A DNA stretch of 64,000 nt from Chimonanthus salicifolius (Eukaryota > Streptophyta > Magnoliopsida > Laurales > Calycanthaceae), in contig CM023541.1 of assembly GCA_013350335.1 (NCBI GenBank), forward strand, positions 33,162,739-33,226,738, given 5' to 3'. The notes beneath the pieces were generated by a model. The model had not been told where the DNA came from and ran no database searches. It saw only the letters and a program-made list of their open reading frames with translations. Position numbers and translations under genes: made by a program. Shown here piece after piece: positions 63,183 to 64,000 of the stretch. Position 1 is the stretch's first letter. Each line of letters begins with the position of its first letter.

Positions 63183-64000
63183 CTTGTTATCCCATTGCAA
63201 GAAGTGGTTCACCTTCAATGGTGGTATTTAGGTTTACATTTATAGATCTAGTGGGTGTGTGATACATGTTTGGTCCAACTACCAGTGAGTAAGAGACTGG
63301 TTTGAAGAGATCCTCAACATAAACTTCTCGTTCTTGAAAATCAGCATTTTTCCAAATTCATAAAACATACGAGATTTTAGGATTCCTCCTTGAGGAAAAT
63401 ACTTTTATTTCTTCTGGTTGATCTACAACATATTGGATTCTTGTATGATAAAATACACTAGCTAACAATCTGCCAGGTGCTACATCGTAGGCACACTAGA
63501 AAGTAGATAATTATAACCATATACATATGAAATGACAGTAATGGAGTACCGATCTTGGGCTTTATTTGTATAGTCTCTTCCTTGGATATCGAAGCCCAAA
63601 GATTTGTGAACTAGCCAATGCTTGACTAGCCAAGCAGATAAATTATCTTACATCTTCATGATCTCTCCTACATTTGTGTTTGTATGAATATTTTACATTT
63701 ATGATGGAAAGCATCCTTTCTAATTTATAATTAGTGGGAAGATACTAAAATTTTGTATTTGAAAAATGTTTCAAAAGGTATTTCTGAGGTAGATGGAGAT
63801 TGGTAGAATGAAGTATATAGGCCATACCTATTTCTTCATATTTTGACTCTTATGAATTCTTTTTCTTTGCTATAGCTGATAAGAATCATTACTTTGGACG
63901 ATGCATATGTAGAAACCTACTTTGGACTAGAAAATTTAATATTTTCTTTCCTTCTTGCTATAGTGAAATAGTTACACGTAATGGCAAGGGTGTTCTTTAA
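63183..64000. other. Continuation of KDM5 intron 20, no exon recognised
   Basis: AT-rich DNA. I looked for a continuation of the protein after VPSIK and found no acceptor followed by a plausible KDM5 exon before the window ends. Confidence 0.5.

Noticed and set aside
63183..64000. Search for the next KDM5 exon
   Set aside because: No acceptor followed by a plausible continuation of the protein was found; the exon must lie beyond the window.

Overview
The window is nuclear DNA of a flowering plant. It is AT-rich, its genes carry GT-AG introns, and it holds a plant-type PPR gene, a plant-only DUF3527 gene and many plant repeat families (L1- and RTE-type LINEs, tRNA-derived SINEs, an Emigrant-like pogo family, hAT MITEs, a Mutator-like element, a copia-like LTR element). 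The species cannot be named from the sequence. The very long, repeat-filled introns would fit a large-intron, possibly woody, lineage, but that is only a guess.

Layout. Bases 1-9.4 kb are intergenic, with repeat debris and a strong G-quadruplex candidate. A two-exon DUF3527 gene runs forward (9437-12798). It converges on an intronless PLS-class PPR gene on the minus strand (13670-15301). A GGGTCGGG-rich repeat lies between the two 3' ends. From 15.3 to 21.2 kb there is no gene, only repeats, including an Emigrant/pogo-like element. From 21521 to the end of the window almost everything belongs to one gene: a KDM5/JARID1-type histone H3K4 demethylase of the JMJ17 type. I could place 20 coding exons with matching splice phases (21521-60434, 1279 codons). 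They encode JmjN, ARID, PHD, JmjC with its metal ligands, the C5HC2 zinc finger and most of the PLU-1-like region. The last exon seen ends at a donor, so the gene runs past the window.

The introns act as a trap for mobile elements. Intron 1 (10.0 kb) holds a SINE with an 11-bp target duplication, a decayed L1-type LINE and an Emigrant-like element whose decayed transposase still shows a PCNA-binding-like tail. Intron 2 holds an antisense LINE. Intron 5 holds an LTR-like repeat split by a hAT MITE with 8-bp target duplications, then a LINE with a recent internal duplication. Intron 7 holds a 1053-bp Mutator-like element with long inverted repeats and a perfect 9-bp target duplication; it carries the 5' coding part of an HT1-like Raf-type kinase gene, so it is a Pack-MULE. 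Intron 8 holds an RTE-type LINE split by a second copy of the same hAT MITE. The last intron holds a complete non-autonomous LTR element (two 234-bp LTRs, TAGAC target duplication, initiator-Met-like primer site) whose polypurine tract has become a run of 30 G.

The three genes have no evident functional link. The DUF3527 protein has no known function, the PPR protein is probably an organelle RNA-processing factor, and the KDM5 protein is a nuclear chromatin enzyme. The points of most interest are the Pack-MULE gene capture, the nested and target-site-resolved non-autonomous elements, and an essential chromatin gene that keeps its reading frame across more than 38 kb of transposon-rich DNA.
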